From: an uncultured bacterium | GTDB taxonomy: Bacteria; Bacillota; Clostridia; Lachnospirales; Lachnospiraceae | Length of the DNA: 64,000 nt | Assembly (NCBI GenBank): GCA_905215155.1 | Contig: CAJMPJ010000011.1 | Span: forward strand, 1-64,000 | Direction of reading: 5' to 3' | In this document: positions 43,891 to 51,591 of the stretch, in pieces | Layout: each line of letters starts with the position of its first letter | Position numbering within the stretch: the stretch's first letter is position 1 | Position numbers and translations under genes: made by a program | The notes under the pieces: generated by a model | The model's input: only the letters and a program-made list of their open reading frames with translations | Database searches by the model: none | Told to the model about the DNA's origin: nothing

Positions 43891-44826
43891 TTACTGATGG
43901 AGCCTTCGGATAATTTTATAAATAATCGCTCCTTCCATGACCAGGGGCTGGGAATGGGCAAAAAATACGATTCCTTCCGCAGGCGCCAGGATCTGGCTGA
44001 TCACTTCTCCCTCCATGGGATCATAAATCTCTGCCAGCACATCTCCCCGGCTTACCTCCTGTCCCGGCTGAAAATGAGGGCGGTATATGCCAGCACAGTC
44101 TGTCCGGACGCTGGCCAAGTCCTGTTCCCGGAGAACGGAGGCGATATAACCGCTGTGGCTGGCGTATCGGATCAGCCCCATACGGGTCAAAAAACGCAGC
44201 ACCGAAGCAACTGCCATGTTCGCAGACGGCTCGTCGATTTTATCCGTGCCGCTGGTATAGATGGAAAACGCATTGGTGTTATAAAGCTGCCAGTTGTAAT
44301 TAAGTGTTACCTTATCAATGGGCTTTGCCTCCCTGATAACCACATACGGAAGTCCGAATAAATTGGCAAGACTGGGATTTTGATGTCCCGTATCCATCAT
44401 ACGCACGTGAGGAATGAAATCACCGGGAATATAAAAACTGGTAAACTGGATTCCATAGCTGTATTCCTTGGCTGCCTCAAAAATCCCCGCCGCAATCCGC
44501 TTGGTGGTCTCTCCCTCCCTGTCTCCCGGAAACATCCGGTTGATGTCCGAATCATCGGCAGACCAGAATCTTTTTCCCAGATTGATGGAGGATGTATTCA
44601 TGGTCGGAATAACCAGAATCTCATTGCCTTTTACGATGGCTCCCCGTTCTTCCAGCTCTTTTAGCTTCCGGATAAGCTGGGAACAGATGTAAAGCTGCTG
44701 GATCTCATTGCCCCGGCACGCTCCCACGATGCAGGCGGATTTATCTCCTTTTCCAAAATGATACCCGTATATATCCATGTTGTCCCGGTAAAGGTTACTC
44801 AGTGTGAAAACAACCTCTTTTCTCAT
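43891..44826 (-). CDS. M14/AspA-like protein lacking zinc ligands
   Basis: This 311-residue protein is a paralogue of its upstream neighbour; shared blocks are DINRMFPGDREGETT and the C-terminal lipoyl-like segment DPMEGEVISQILAPAEGIV. In the active relative the zinc ligands are in VHGDELEG and VDIHAS. Here these positions read CRGNEIQQ and IQFTSF, so both His ligands are replaced (Arg and Thr), while the Glu of the first motif remains. It is therefore a likely pseudo-enzyme or has another chemistry. The start is ATG 44826, overlapping the previous stop by four bases (ATGA). Possible roles are regulation of the partner or substrate binding. Confidence 0.8.
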   Translation of the reverse strand: MRKEVVFTLSNLYRDNMDIYGYHFGKGDKSACIVGACRGNEIQQLYICSQLIRKLKELEERGAIVKGNEILVIPTMNTSSINLGKRFWSADDSDINRMFPGDREGETTKRIAAGIFEAAKEYSYGIQFTSFYIPGDFIPHVRMMDTGHQNPSLANLFGLPYVVIREAKPIDKVTLNYNWQLYNTNAFSIYTSGTDKIDEPSANMAVASVLRFLTRMGLIRYASHSGYIASVLREQDLASVRTDCAGIYRPHFQPGQEVSRGDVLAEIYDPMEGEVISQILAPAEGIVFFAHSQPLVMEGAIIYKIIRRLHQ

Positions 44827-45761
44827 GCTTCTTCCCCTCCCAACACTCTGGCTAAGAGGGAACCTGTGGATACCACCGGATATTCTCTTAACGTAAATAC
44901 AAGTCCGGATATGGGTGAAACGACTTCTTCCATAATCGTTCCGTCCAGAGGATTTAAAATCCGGCCCATAGGCTGTCCTTCCTCTACGATCCCAAGATGC
45001 TCCACCAGGGGAATAAAAATCCCCGGTTTCTGTGCATGTAACAGTCCCAGTTTCCGGTTTAAGGAAATCATGGGGTCCTTTGGTGTAATGGTCTCCCCCT
45101 CCCAAATGCCAAGCTCCTTCATCAGACAAAAGATCCCATCGGTCAGCTGGCGGCCGTAGCTTTTGGTGATCCGCATCCCGGCGCCCATCTCCACCACAAA
45201 CGTGGGGACACCAATGCTGTTCAGACCATGGGAAAGAGTGGACTCCAGCACCACCGGACTTTCGTGAATCCACACCAGATCCACATTCATCAGCCTTGCA
45301 TAACGAATCAGAGAATCTGCCCGCTTTTCGCTCATACGAATCTGGGGAATCTCTCTTACAAATATGCTGCTGGCGTGAATATCCACACAAAAATCAGAAC
45401 CGGATATATCCGCCATGATCCGGGAGGCGATGTGCTCTGTCACCGCCCCTTCCTCATCTCCCGGAAAGATCCGGTTCATATCAATATCAAAACCGGGCAC
45501 CCCTCTGGTAATGGAATCCAGTCCCAGAGGATTCAGTGCCGGATAAATGTCTACAATGCCTTTTAAATGCTCTATATTTTCCTGCAGAATACGGTTTAAC
45601 TCATAACACACAAACTGTCCTTCCAGTTCGTCACCATGAACTCCGGTCACGATGCTCAGCCGTTTTTCATTTCCTTTTCGTACCGGCGGCTGAATCCTGT
45701 TCTTATAGATGTTCCAGTTTTCCCCTACTGCCAGACCCACAGATACAACCGTCTCTATCAT
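44823..45761 (-). CDS. M14-family metallohydrolase (aspartoacylase/AstE-like)
   Basis: This 312-residue protein has the succinylglutamate desuccinylase/aspartoacylase fold. The first zinc motif is GVHGDELEG (HxxE, about residues 45-49), the third ligand is His in CVDIHASS, and the likely catalytic Glu is in FVVEMGAG. A C-terminal beta-rich lipoyl-like segment follows. It should deacylate or hydrolyse an amide of a small acid; the substrate is unknown. The start is ATG 45761 after GTGAGG. It is coupled to the ligand-less paralogue downstream and driven by the promoters at 45.8-45.9 kb. Confidence 0.82.
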   Translation of the reverse strand: MIETVVSVGLAVGENWNIYKNRIQPPVRKGNEKRLSIVTGVHGDELEGQFVCYELNRILQENIEHLKGIVDIYPALNPLGLDSITRGVPGFDIDMNRIFPGDEEGAVTEHIASRIMADISGSDFCVDIHASSIFVREIPQIRMSEKRADSLIRYARLMNVDLVWIHESPVVLESTLSHGLNSIGVPTFVVEMGAGMRITKSYGRQLTDGIFCLMKELGIWEGETITPKDPMISLNRKLGLLHAQKPGIFIPLVEHLGIVEEGQPMGRILNPLDGTIMEEVVSPISGLVFTLREYPVVSTGSLLARVLGGEEA

Positions 45762-45800
45762 AATTTTCCTCACCTTTTGTTTCTGCTTTTTCTAATTTCA

Positions 45801-45829
45801 ACAATAGAACAGGCTTTGACAAACGTCAA
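45801..45829 (-). promoter_or_regulatory. Proximal promoter (P2) of the M14 pair with operator
   Basis: On the minus strand TTGACG (45829-45824) and TATTGT (45806-45801) are 17 bases apart. TTGAC-AAAC-GTCAA (45816-45829) is a perfect inverted repeat over the -35, likely bound by a regulator. Confidence 0.6.
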
Positions 45830-45843
45830 GCTGTTTCTTGCAC

Positions 45844-45878
45844 AAAAAGAGACAACGGATGCGAAAACAGCACCGTTG
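45844..45878 (-). terminator. Terminator-like hairpin between the two M14 promoters
   Basis: On the minus strand CAACGG and CCGTTG pair, with an inner TGC/GCA, followed by TCTCTTTTT. It sits just downstream of P1 and upstream of P2. It may end rlmH transcription or attenuate P1. Confidence 0.65.
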
Positions 45879-45888
45879 CCTGTTAAAT

Positions 45889-45917
45889 AATATACCGTTT
45901 TTTTAAGGTTTTGTCAA
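45889..45917 (-). promoter_or_regulatory. Distal promoter (P1) upstream of the M14 pair
   Basis: On the minus strand TTGACA (45917-45912) and TATATT (45894-45889) are 17 bases apart. A start site near 45882 would place the terminator-like hairpin almost at the first transcribed base. Confidence 0.7.
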
Positions 45918-45972
45918 TGCACCCCTAAGTTCCATTGGCTTACGAACCTTGCATTTATTTAATCGGATGCAT

Positions 45973-46452
45973 TTATTTATGGTACGGCTCTCCATTCATA
46001 ATCCGGTAACTGCGGTAAATCTGCTCCAGCAAAATCACCCGCATCAGCTGATGGGGAAAGGTCATGGGGGAAAAGCTCAGTTTATAATCTGCCCGCCTTA
46101 AAACGGTTTCTGAAAGTCCCAGGGAACCGCCGATTACAAACACGATCTGGCTGGTTCCTCCCACACCCAGGGCACTGATTTTTTCCGACAGCTTTACGGA
46201 ACTTAACATCTCGCCTTCAATGGCCAAAGCTACCACATAGGAACCATCTTTAATAGAAGAAAGAATCCGCTCCCCCTCTTTATCCTTGATCTGGCGCTCT
46301 ACTGTTTCACTTGCATTGTCGGGTGTCTTTTCATCGGCCACCTGAACGATATCCAGCTTACAGTAGCGGCTCAGTCTTTTTGTATATTCTGCAATGGCGT
46401 CGGTAAAGAATTTCTCCTTAATCTTACCGACCGTAACCAAAGTTATCCTCAT
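45973..46452 (-). CDS. rlmH: 23S rRNA (pseudouridine1915-N3)-methyltransferase RlmH
   Basis: This 159-residue SPOUT methyltransferase has exactly the family length. Motifs are MRITLVTVGKIKE at the start, VFVIGGSLGLSETVLRRAD with the SAM-binding glycines, and a C-terminal PHQLMRVILLEQIYRSYRI and GEPYHK. It methylates a base in helix 69 of 23S rRNA. The start is ATG 46452 after AAGGAG. It follows the esterase gene by ten bases. Confidence 0.97.
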   Translation of the reverse strand: MRITLVTVGKIKEKFFTDAIAEYTKRLSRYCKLDIVQVADEKTPDNASETVERQIKDKEGERILSSIKDGSYVVALAIEGEMLSSVKLSEKISALGVGGTSQIVFVIGGSLGLSETVLRRADYKLSFSPMTFPHQLMRVILLEQIYRSYRIMNGEPYHK

Positions 46453-46462
46453 TGGAATCTCC

Positions 46463-47491
46463 TTATCCGTCAAGCTCCTTCTTCATCATTGCAATCAGGA
46501 ACCTGGTTACATCTCTCACTGATTTTTTCTCTCCATTTCGGACTTTGCGCACCACTTTTCCTTCCGGCTTTCTGTTGATGTGATACACGATGCGTAAAAA
46601 TTCTTCGGCTTCGTCCCAGGCTTCCCGGCTTTCCGGAATCAAGTCAAGTCCCATTTGAAAGACATGGAACATCCCCTCATAAACGGACAGGCGGTGCTTC
46701 ACACCGGCTTTTTTCAGTTTTTCCGCCAATGACAAGGTATCACTTAAAAGAACCTCATAGCTTCCTGCCTGCAACAGAACCGGCGGAAATCCATCAAATG
46801 CTCCAAAAAGCGGTGATAGATAGGGATCTTTGGGGTCAGACGCTCCGATATAGGTGGAATCGTACAGCATATTCCGGGTGGAGTTTCCAAACAAGGGATC
46901 AATTTCGTAATTTGTCTTATGACTTTCTCCGCTGTTGGTTAAATCCGTCCAGGCTGACATGGTGATGAAACCTCCGGGCAAAGGAAGGTTATGATCCTTT
47001 AGATACAGACCTAACGCCAGGCCCAAGCCTCCGCCTGCCGAATCTCCTGCAACCACAATGTTCTCCGGCTCATATTTTTTCTCATTCAAAAGCCATTCAT
47101 AGGCTGCTACGGCATCAGAAAGCGCCGCCGGATAGGGATTCTCCGGTGCAACCCGGTAATCCGGGGTGAGTACGTCCCCGCCGTAGCTGATCTTGGAATA
47201 CCGGACCGCAAATCTCCGGTAAATGTTCTTCATGGGTCCAATGTATCCTCCCCCGTGAAGCTGTAAGATGACACGGCCGGTCACCACGCCTGCCGGACGT
47301 AAATATTCCATGTTAAAAGTTTCTGTTTTAATGATCTCATATTCATATCCCGCGGGGCAGATCCAGGCCGGCTCCACCGGTTTTTTCCTCAGCTCACCGG
47401 TTTGTATCGGTTCTTTTAAGGAGGTTTCCATAACATTCTGCATCATTTCTCTCACCAGATTTCCCCTTACACTCACTTTTTTTCTTCTCAA
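46463..47491 (-). CDS. Alpha/beta hydrolase, HSL-type esterase
   Basis: This 342-residue carboxylesterase-like protein has the oxyanion motif LHGGGYIG, the nucleophile elbow GDSAGGGL (HSL family), and later Asp and His candidates (DTLS region; MFHVF). It should hydrolyse acyl esters of small or acetylated substrates. No signal peptide is seen. The start is uncertain: a TTG at 47491 has AAGGAG eleven bases upstream, and a GTG at 47455 follows AAGGGG. It directly follows the acyltransferase gene, suggesting they act on related acyl groups. Confidence 0.85.
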   Translation of the reverse strand: MRRKKVSVRGNLVREMMQNVMETSLKEPIQTGELRKKPVEPAWICPAGYEYEIIKTETFNMEYLRPAGVVTGRVILQLHGGGYIGPMKNIYRRFAVRYSKISYGGDVLTPDYRVAPENPYPAALSDAVAAYEWLLNEKKYEPENIVVAGDSAGGGLGLALGLYLKDHNLPLPGGFITMSAWTDLTNSGESHKTNYEIDPLFGNSTRNMLYDSTYIGASDPKDPYLSPLFGAFDGFPPVLLQAGSYEVLLSDTLSLAEKLKKAGVKHRLSVYEGMFHVFQMGLDLIPESREAWDEAEEFLRIVYHINRKPEGKVVRKVRNGEKKSVRDVTRFLIAMMKKELDG

Positions 47492-47515
47492 TAAAAAGAC
47501 AACTCCTTCCTGTCT

Positions 47516-49372
47516 TTATACATGAAACCGCCGCTTTAATTCATTTTTAAAACTACGGTCCCCTAGTACGATGGTGACTGCTAAAATAAGCACAGTCACG
47601 GAAACGGTCGCAATGGTAAGAGGCAGCCTGGTAATCAGTCCTGCTGCCCATAGAACGGGCGGTATAAAACTGAATACCGTAATGGCAATCTGGTACATAA
47701 AATAGCTCTGCCAGTTCATCCGGTTTACCAAAATCAAAAACACCACCGCCACATCCGCAAAGAGAATGGTGCTGGGAACTCCATAATTCAACGACCAGCC
47801 GCTATAACCAGAGGAATAGTCAATGGTCACCCACAGCACAGCCGCGGCTGCCGACTGGAGTAAAATCTTTGATCCCAGATTGGCATGGCGCATCAGAGAA
47901 TAACGGACCGTCATAGCCGCATAAGCCATCAGCCCAATGGCAATGACAGACCACATGGAACCGGAGTAAGTGACATAATTGATGACCCCAAGGACCGCAG
48001 CCACAAACAGCATCAATCCATAAAAAACATTGGCAATCATCTTCAGCTTTTCCTTGTCATAACGGATATGAGGATACCGCCCTCTGTCATCCCGATTTCC
48101 AGGAACGCCGTTGCTTTCTAACTCCACAGCAATCCCTTCGTCTCTTAAAACAGAAAAAAAACGGTCCTGAAGCCTGGTATCCTGAAATACAGAAGTAAAA
48201 GTCACCACCACCTCATCTTCATAGGCGCAGACCGCGCACTTCATGGGCTGTCTTTTGGAAACTCCGATCAGCATATGAAACCTTTCGATGTCCTCTTTGT
48301 ATTCCTCTAAAATATTGATAGGACCGATGTTCGATAGGGTCATGGTATATGCTTTATCATTCTTTCTGAAAATCAGGTTTAACGCCGCCCACTTTAAAAA
48401 CAGGGGCGTGATACGCAGATACCACTTCTTTTCATTGGAGACATTGTAGGAAATCACTTCCTCCAGCTTTTCCTTTGTAATTTTATGATCCATCTGGTCG
48501 CTCACTGTCTTTAATATTTCCGTAAAAGTATGCTCTTTTCCATCGGAAAGAAATTCAATCAGGGTGACGGCAAAAAAATTAGCCATAGTCTTGGAATCAA
48601 AAAAGGTCCTCAGATTAATGGGAATGCTGATTCCAATCGGCTGGCTGCATGCCCTTTTCCCCAGATATTCCTGGTAAATGGCCCAGATAAGAGCTGCAGT
48701 AAGGAACCTGGTTATGCTGACTTTGTAACGCCTGGCTGCCACCTTTAATTCCTTTAAGCTCATATAGCCATGAAGAATGTTCTCCTCATCAAGGGGAAGT
48801 ACCTCTCCTTTGATACGAAATGCTGCCTTGGAACTGTATTTGCGCTTTAAGGTCTTTTTGTAATGACGGACGTAACTGTCCTCCACGTTCATGGAAATAT
48901 CCGAAGATATCTTCTGGTCAAAATAATGCCCGGTCCGGGAACCGCTTTTCAAATCCAGGTACCGGTAAACCAGTGCTTTTAAAAAGTTGACAGCGCCCAA
49001 TCCGTCGGTGATGGCGTGAAACACTTCTAAATTAATCCGCCTGTCATAATAACTGACCCTAAATAAGTACTGATGGCTGCTTCTGGGTTCGATATATTTA
49101 CAGGGATACGTAGTCTCCCTTTCTATTACGGGCATACGCTTGTTGTGCTCAAAATAATACCAGAAAAATCCTCTCCCAAGCCTTACGGAAAATCCTTCAA
49201 ACTGTGGAAGAATCTCTTCCAGAGCGCTCTGCAGGGTCCCCGGGTCCACTTCTTCCTTTAAAGTAGCCGAAATTCGGAATACACTGCTTAAATTTTCACT
49301 TGCTATAACAGGAAAAATCTTTGCCGTATTGTCAAGCCTTCTCCATCTCTCTCCCTGTGGACTTCGTTTCAT
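47516..49372 (-). CDS. Condensation-domain-like acyltransferase with C-terminal membrane domain (DUF6320-like)
   Basis: The 618-residue protein has an N-terminal acyltransferase fold related to condensation domains and alcohol acetyltransferases (about residues 1-400). The active-site motif HxxxDG is present as FHAITDGLGA (first His of the HHxxxDG form replaced by Phe). The C-terminal third (about 410-600) has six hydrophobic segments and matches what I recall as DUF6320. It therefore looks like a membrane-anchored acyltransferase for a lipid or glycan acceptor. The start has a weak AAGAGG ribosome site. It is followed by the HSL esterase and rlmH. Confidence 0.75.
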   Translation of the reverse strand: MKRSPQGERWRRLDNTAKIFPVIASENLSSVFRISATLKEEVDPGTLQSALEEILPQFEGFSVRLGRGFFWYYFEHNKRMPVIERETTYPCKYIEPRSSHQYLFRVSYYDRRINLEVFHAITDGLGAVNFLKALVYRYLDLKSGSRTGHYFDQKISSDISMNVEDSYVRHYKKTLKRKYSSKAAFRIKGEVLPLDEENILHGYMSLKELKVAARRYKVSITRFLTAALIWAIYQEYLGKRACSQPIGISIPINLRTFFDSKTMANFFAVTLIEFLSDGKEHTFTEILKTVSDQMDHKITKEKLEEVISYNVSNEKKWYLRITPLFLKWAALNLIFRKNDKAYTMTLSNIGPINILEEYKEDIERFHMLIGVSKRQPMKCAVCAYEDEVVVTFTSVFQDTRLQDRFFSVLRDEGIAVELESNGVPGNRDDRGRYPHIRYDKEKLKMIANVFYGLMLFVAAVLGVINYVTYSGSMWSVIAIGLMAYAAMTVRYSLMRHANLGSKILLQSAAAAVLWVTIDYSSGYSGWSLNYGVPSTILFADVAVVFLILVNRMNWQSYFMYQIAITVFSFIPPVLWAAGLITRLPLTIATVSVTVLILAVTIVLGDRSFKNELKRRFHV

Positions 49373-49440
49373 CCGGTCTGTGCCTCTTTTCTGTTCCCAA
49401 TTCTAATGGTATTTCAAAGGGATCTGATTCCCTCATTTAG

Positions 49441-49486
49441 AAAAAGGCGGATTTCCCCGTAGCCGGCAGGAAATCCGCCTTTTTTA
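49441..49486 (-). terminator. Intrinsic terminator of the response regulator gene
   Basis: AAAAAGGCGGATTTCC / GGAAATCCGCCTTTTTT is a perfect 16-base stem with a strong T tract on both strands. It ends the response regulator transcript four bases after its stop. Confidence 0.92.
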
Positions 49487-49490
49487 TTTC

Positions 49491-50189
49491 CTAGACACGG
49501 AAATAATATCCCACGCCCCATTTGGTATGCACGTATTTGGGATCACTTGGACTGGGCTCGATCTTCTCTCTGAGACGCCGTACATGAACGTCTACGGTAC
49601 GGACATCGCCTGTGTCCATGGCCTTATTCCCCCATACAAAGGTAAGAAGCTGTTCCCTGCTGTAAACTTTCCCTGGATTGCAGGTAAGAAGCTCCAATAA
49701 GTCAAATTCCTTGGCGGTTAAATTGATCTCTTTCTCTCCGATAAAAACCCGTCTGCTGTCCCGGTCCAGCTTTAAATCGCCTGCCGTAACCAGGCGGCTT
49801 TCATCCTGGCGGTCCCGTCTGCCCTTCTTGGCATTCCGGCGCATAATCGCCTTGATCCTCGCCTTTACCTCAAGAATGTTAAACGGTTTGGTAATGTAAT
49901 CATCCGCCCCGTATTCCAGACCCAGAATCTTATCCATATCATTGCCCTTGGCTGTCAGCATGATAATTGGCATCTCGGAAAATTCCCGGATGGCCTGACA
50001 CACTTCATAGCCATCGAACTTGGGGAGCATGACATCAAGAAGCACCACATCATATTCTTTCTGCTTTGCCAGACCAATGGCTTCCTCTCCGTCATACGCA
50101 CAGTCCACTTCCATACCATCCTGCTCCAGGCTGAACCTCATCCCTTTCACAATCAGTTTTTCATCATCCACTACTAAAACACTTGCCAT
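49491..50189 (-). CDS. OmpR/PhoB-family response regulator, WalR-like
   Basis: This 232-residue regulator has a receiver domain (VVDDEKL, phospho-acceptor Asp in VVLLDVMLPKFDG, KPF) and a winged-helix domain with RTVDVHVRRLREKIE and YVHTKWGVGYYF at the C-terminus. The sequence is close to the WalR/VicR type. No histidine kinase follows, since a terminator begins right after the stop, and the next gene upstream is ComEA-like. It is thus an orphan in this window. A ribosome site AGAGG is present. Confidence 0.88.
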   Translation of the reverse strand: MASVLVVDDEKLIVKGMRFSLEQDGMEVDCAYDGEEAIGLAKQKEYDVVLLDVMLPKFDGYEVCQAIREFSEMPIIMLTAKGNDMDKILGLEYGADDYITKPFNILEVKARIKAIMRRNAKKGRRDRQDESRLVTAGDLKLDRDSRRVFIGEKEINLTAKEFDLLELLTCNPGKVYSREQLLTFVWGNKAMDTGDVRTVDVHVRRLREKIEPSPSDPKYVHTKWGVGYYFRV

Positions 50190-50210
50190 CTCACACCTCT
50201 GTCTTCTATA

Positions 50211-50864
50211 TTAAACCGTTATGTCGTCTTTTATCTTCTGAAATGCTGAATCCTTGATTCCGGATACCTTCATAATATCCTCAATCTTTTTAAATCCTCC
50301 GTGGCTGTCCCTATATCGTATGATATCTTCTGCCCTGGATTCTCCAATGCCCCGCAGGGTCATCAGTTCTTCTTTGACTGCCGTATTTAAATTCACCTGA
50401 TGCTTTCCCTGAGAAGAATCTGCCGGACTTTTGTTTGCCGACCGGGCTTCCTGCCTGCTTAACACGGTGATCTTCATACCGTCCCTGATCCGCTCCGCCA
50501 TATTCAGGCTTTCTGCGGCCGCGTTCGCGGTAAATCCTCCGGCCTTTTCCACCGCCTGAAAGACTCTGCTTTCCTCGGAAAGTTCATAAACACCGGGAGA
50601 AACCACTTCCCCACAGATATGTACATAACAGGGCAGCGAAGCAGCTTCTCTGGTGCTGCGAAAACCGCTGCCCTGATCTTCAGTCTCATCGGAACCAGAA
50701 AATTCAGGCTTTTGGGGGCCTGCCGCTGCTTCCTCTGTGACAGGCATCTCCTGCAAATCAATTCCTTCTGTCCTGCTTGTTTGAATCCTGCTGTAACTGT
50801 AGCATATACCGGAAATCAAAACACATAAAATGATGACCGCGATCTTCGCTTTCTGGTACTTCAT
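50211..50864 (-). CDS. ComEA-like helix-hairpin-helix DNA-binding protein
   Basis: This 217-residue protein has a membrane anchor (about residues 6-25), a Ser/Glu-rich linker, an SLBB domain (VHICGEVVSPGVYEL...) and a C-terminal helix-hairpin-helix pair (VNLNTAVKEELMTLRGIGESRAEDIIRYR). It resembles ComEA, which binds incoming DNA on the cell surface during transformation, although the protein can be present in non-competent species. No comEC lies nearby. The start is ATG 50864 after AGGAGGG. Confidence 0.85.
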   Translation of the reverse strand: MKYQKAKIAVIILCVLISGICYSYSRIQTSRTEGIDLQEMPVTEEAAAGPQKPEFSGSDETEDQGSGFRSTREAASLPCYVHICGEVVSPGVYELSEESRVFQAVEKAGGFTANAAAESLNMAERIRDGMKITVLSRQEARSANKSPADSSQGKHQVNLNTAVKEELMTLRGIGESRAEDIIRYRDSHGGFKKIEDIMKVSGIKDSAFQKIKDDITV

Positions 50865-50965
50865 GATATCCCTCCTATTACAAAAATATGCAAAAAAGGA
50901 TACCATCTTCAGCCTATGTTATTATTCTACCGAAAGAAACAGGTAAATACAAGCACTATTTCAAA

Positions 50966-51391
50966 TTAATTAAATATCATGATTCCGATGATTGCAACGA
51001 CGGCACCGATGAGTTTTTTCCACTCAAACCCAACTTTTTCCACGCCGAACAATCCAAAAAATTCGATTCCGTAAGCCACCAGGATCTGGGAAACCACAAT
51101 GACGATCGTAGCTTTTGCCGGTCCCAGAGTTCCCATGCTTTTTACTACGGTATAGGTGATAAATGCTCCGATGATTCCTCCCACCAAAATATATTTTGGC
51201 TGCACCTCCAAAAGGCTTGATATATTTTCCCGGCCCGAAAAATACCATAAAACAATACAGGTTATAAATGCGCTCAGCTGTACCCAGCCAGTAGCCACCC
51301 ACATGCTGGTCTGTTTGGTTACTCCTGTATTAAAAACCCCCTGAATGCTCATAAGTGCCCCTGATATCAAGGCGATCATAAAGCCTATCAT
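50966..51391 (-). CDS. DMT-family membrane protein, YdcZ-like
   Basis: This 141-residue integral membrane protein has five hydrophobic segments. The first, FMIALISGALMSIQGVFN, and later GPAKATIVIVVSQILVAYG match the YdcZ (DUF606) branch of drug/metabolite transporters. Such proteins occur as single short units or fused pairs. The substrate is unknown. A gap of 100 bases separates it from comEA. Confidence 0.85.
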   Translation of the reverse strand: MIGFMIALISGALMSIQGVFNTGVTKQTSMWVATGWVQLSAFITCIVLWYFSGRENISSLLEVQPKYILVGGIIGAFITYTVVKSMGTLGPAKATIVIVVSQILVAYGIEFFGLFGVEKVGFEWKKLIGAVVAIIGIMIFN

Positions 51392-51504
51392 AAAGTACCT
51401 CCGTATCCAATTTTCTTCTATATCCTAGGTTGTGCTTTATTTGCTTTTTTATGCAAATATTATCATTAGACACGAAATGGATACCGTTTTAACGAAGCAT
51501 AAAA

Positions 51505-51554
51505 GCCAATAGCCGCGCAGCACTGACAAAAATCAGCGTATACGCGGCCATTGG
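51505..51554 (-). terminator. Probable terminator of the MFS operon
   Basis: CCAATAGCCGCG and CGCGGCCATTGG pair with one mismatch, and the loop holds CTGA/TCAG. On the minus strand the hairpin ends with GGCTTTTA, a short T tract. It lies about 40 bases after the MFS stop. Confidence 0.6.
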
Positions 51555-51591
51555 TATCCGATAAAATCTATGAAGTCCTTCTGTAAAAATA

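Noticed and set aside
44827..45390. Long N-terminal extension of the second M14 frame
   Set aside because: These codons lie antiphase within the first M14 gene. The real start is the ATG at 44826 coupled to the upstream stop.
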